Below, piece by piece: positions 62,103-64,000 of a DNA stretch of 64,000 nucleotides (the first letter of the stretch is position 1; the number at the start of each line of letters is the position of its first letter). Where the stretch lies: positions 2,018,303 through 2,082,302 of the forward strand of contig JAJQOW010000015.1 of assembly GCA_037975125.1 (NCBI GenBank), given 5' to 3'. The position numbers and the translations under genes are program-made. The notes under the pieces were generated by a model. It ran no database searches. It was not told where the DNA came from and was given only the letters and a program-made list of their open reading frames with translations. Origin of the DNA: Latrodectus hesperus (taxonomy: Eukaryota > Arthropoda > Arachnida > Araneae > Theridiidae).

Positions 62103-64000
62103 TGCATCGATTAATTTTTCTCTTTTGCACCTAAAGAAAAAACAGCTTTGGAAATTAACATAATGCTGTATAATGTGTTAATGAGACTAGTATGTAAGTA
62201 TATCAAATATTTTATCAAGGAAGATCGAAAACATCTTTCACCCAAGGAAACAATTAAACTGTAATATTTAAACTGTAAAATGCTTTCATTAATATTTCAT
62301 TAAAAAAAGTATCTATTTATAAGATTTCCTCATTTGACAATGTAAGTTTGGTTTTTCTGAAATGGACTGATATATTTTATTGAAAAAATTAATGATGTTA
62401 TCTAACAATTATTATATCAAAATTTTACTATTTTAATTGTTTTTTAAACAGTTTCTGAAATATTTATTGAAATGTCTAAGCATACATTCAAAAAAAAAAC
62501 TAAAATGCATTTGAAAAAAAAAAGAATAAAACTAAATAATCCTAAAAGATTTTTTAATTACATAAAGTTATGTTGCTCTAGTAAAATTTAATCCATTTAA
62601 TGTGTATTGTCTTATTCTGTTTAATAGTATTGTTATTTTTTTATAAGTTTTTTGTCTTAGTTCTTTAAAATATAGTATAACTGATTTTTTTTAAATTTCT
62701 GTAGTTTTAATATTTTATTTGTATTTATAATTGTTACATTCTCATTATTATTTTTGTTTATAGAATTCCACCAAGAAAGTGGCATTTCTGAGATTTCTTT
62801 TTCAGTTACTCATCTGATAGTGGAAGAAACTAATGCAATAAATCATATGATGATCCTGAAGTTATGAAGTTTATTTTGTGTTAATTGTGTATGTTATTAG
62901 AAATATTCGTCATTAAGATAGCTTTGTCTAACCACAGTTGTTTTGCAGGAATGAAATGTTAACATCCGTTAACCTATTAACTTTTTTAAAGTGTTATGCT
63001 TTATAAAGTATTTTTGTAATTTTTCAATTCCTTATGTACACAATTTAGATTTTGAATAAATTAGCAATAAAAAAATTCTTGCTTTTTTCCTTTGTCATAA
63101 AAACAATTTTTTTTTTAATTTGAATCTGTTAAGCTATGTTACATGTTTAGTTGTGCTAATGTTCAAATAATTAATGCCATGAATGCCAGAAGGAAGAAAT
63201 GTAAATCTTTGCTTTTAAACTAAGGTGAACATCTTAACCATTTTAACATTTCCTCCCATTGATTATAATCAGGAAGCTAAATATCACATTTTCAAAAATG
63301 TCTGCTTTTGTGTTATTGAAAAACACTTTTCATGGAGAGAGAGAGAGTAAAAAGCAATTCTCTCCTATTAATGAGATTTCTATTTCTACATAGCAACTTT
63401 TTTTTAATACAATCCATTTTCGTAATATTTGTGAGGATTTTAACTGGAAAAAACTAAATAAAAATGTTATATTGAAGATATTTAAAGAAATTCCTGTACC
63501 TTTATTTGATTGAATCCTGATTAGCAAACACTTACAGCAAAATTAAAATCCACATATTTGAAAGAAAATTTCTATTGTTAATAACTTTTTATTTCACAAA
63601 TTAATTATCTTTATTACATTTTGCCAAAGAAATATAATTTACTTAAAAATGTTTTTTTCCTAGTCTGATAATTTAAGATTTCATTCAAAAGTGCTACTTC
63701 TAGTTTCCTCTATTTTAATAGACAAATGAAAATTTTAAAATACTTAAGGTTCTGATTCATAAATGAAACATTTATGCAAGTTAAAATGATATACCACATT
63801 GAAATGGAAAATTATGCATTTCATCTGTTGAAATTTTACTCAGTTTTCATCATATATCTGAAAGTTCTTCAGTAAATTCTTAAAAGGTGAGGTAAAATTA
63901 ATGGAAATAGCATTTAAAATTGGTGTATAAAATCACATTTGATTCATTAAAATAAGCATAAGACCTTATTTGTATTAAATTGCATTACTGTTGTATTAAA
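62103..64000. other. AT-rich DNA at the window end
   Basis: Apart from the low-confidence segment at 62764, nothing recognisable. Confidence 0.65.
62764..62869 (+). other. Candidate phase-1 terminal segment
   Basis: A T-rich 3' splice site (atttttgtttatag) ends at 62763. In phase 1 the sequence is open for 33 codons (FHQESGISEI...), then stops. Base composition is more even than in the neighbours. It has no finger motif. It would be the most distal member of the array if real; chance is a serious alternative. Confidence 0.2.

Overview
This looks like nuclear DNA from an arthropod, most likely an arachnid such as a spider. It is very AT-rich, with long (TA)n microsatellites and several tRNA-headed SINE families. 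It also holds decayed RTE and RNase-H-type LINEs and relics of the P, piggyBac, mariner and Tc1/Tc3 transposon superfamilies. The host-gene signal is C2H2 zinc-finger coding sequence split over widely spaced exons. The species assignment is inference; no rRNA, mitochondrial or marker gene is present.

Region by region. 0-12 kb: AT-rich intergenic or intronic DNA with (TA)n tracts, an RTE 3' fragment (3.2-3.6 kb), a LINE RNase H fragment (7.95-8.8 kb), a decayed P-type transposon end (9.2 kb) and a palindrome (9.78 kb). 12.5-15.8 kb: less AT-rich islands, a SINE with clear target duplication, and a complete but broken P/THAP element of about 2.2 kb with terminal repeats and target duplication. 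16-29.8 kb: long AT-rich non-coding DNA with a 43-bp tandem array, several SINEs and an old dispersed repeat. 29.8-55.4 kb: the core of the window, six plus-strand zinc-finger exons (29796, 36564, 41263, 43157, 52016, 55229). All follow a 3' splice site, all are in the same splice phase (phase 1), and all end with their own stop codon. Between them lie a piggyBac relic with a SINE nested in it, a mariner relic, a MITE and several hairpins. 55.8-64 kb: a Tc3-like relic, a mariner sitting inside a TA microsatellite, an inverted pair of SINEs, and AT-rich DNA.

Main interpretation. The zinc-finger exons look like interchangeable 3'-terminal exons of one gene, the architecture known from insect BTB-zinc-finger genes such as lola, broad and mod(mdg4). 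A shared upstream part, not seen in this window, would be spliced to one of many DNA-binding ends. Most of the exons have no Met before their first finger, and two have no Met at all, so they cannot be stand-alone genes. The first finger of every exon shares a C-x2-C-x-[YF]-[ST] signature, which suggests exon duplication from one ancestor. Two 3' splice sites in the array run straight into donor-like sequence (AG|GTAAG, AG|GTAATG), as at recursive-splicing points. The common N-terminal exons, the BTB assignment and the splicing itself are inferred, not seen.
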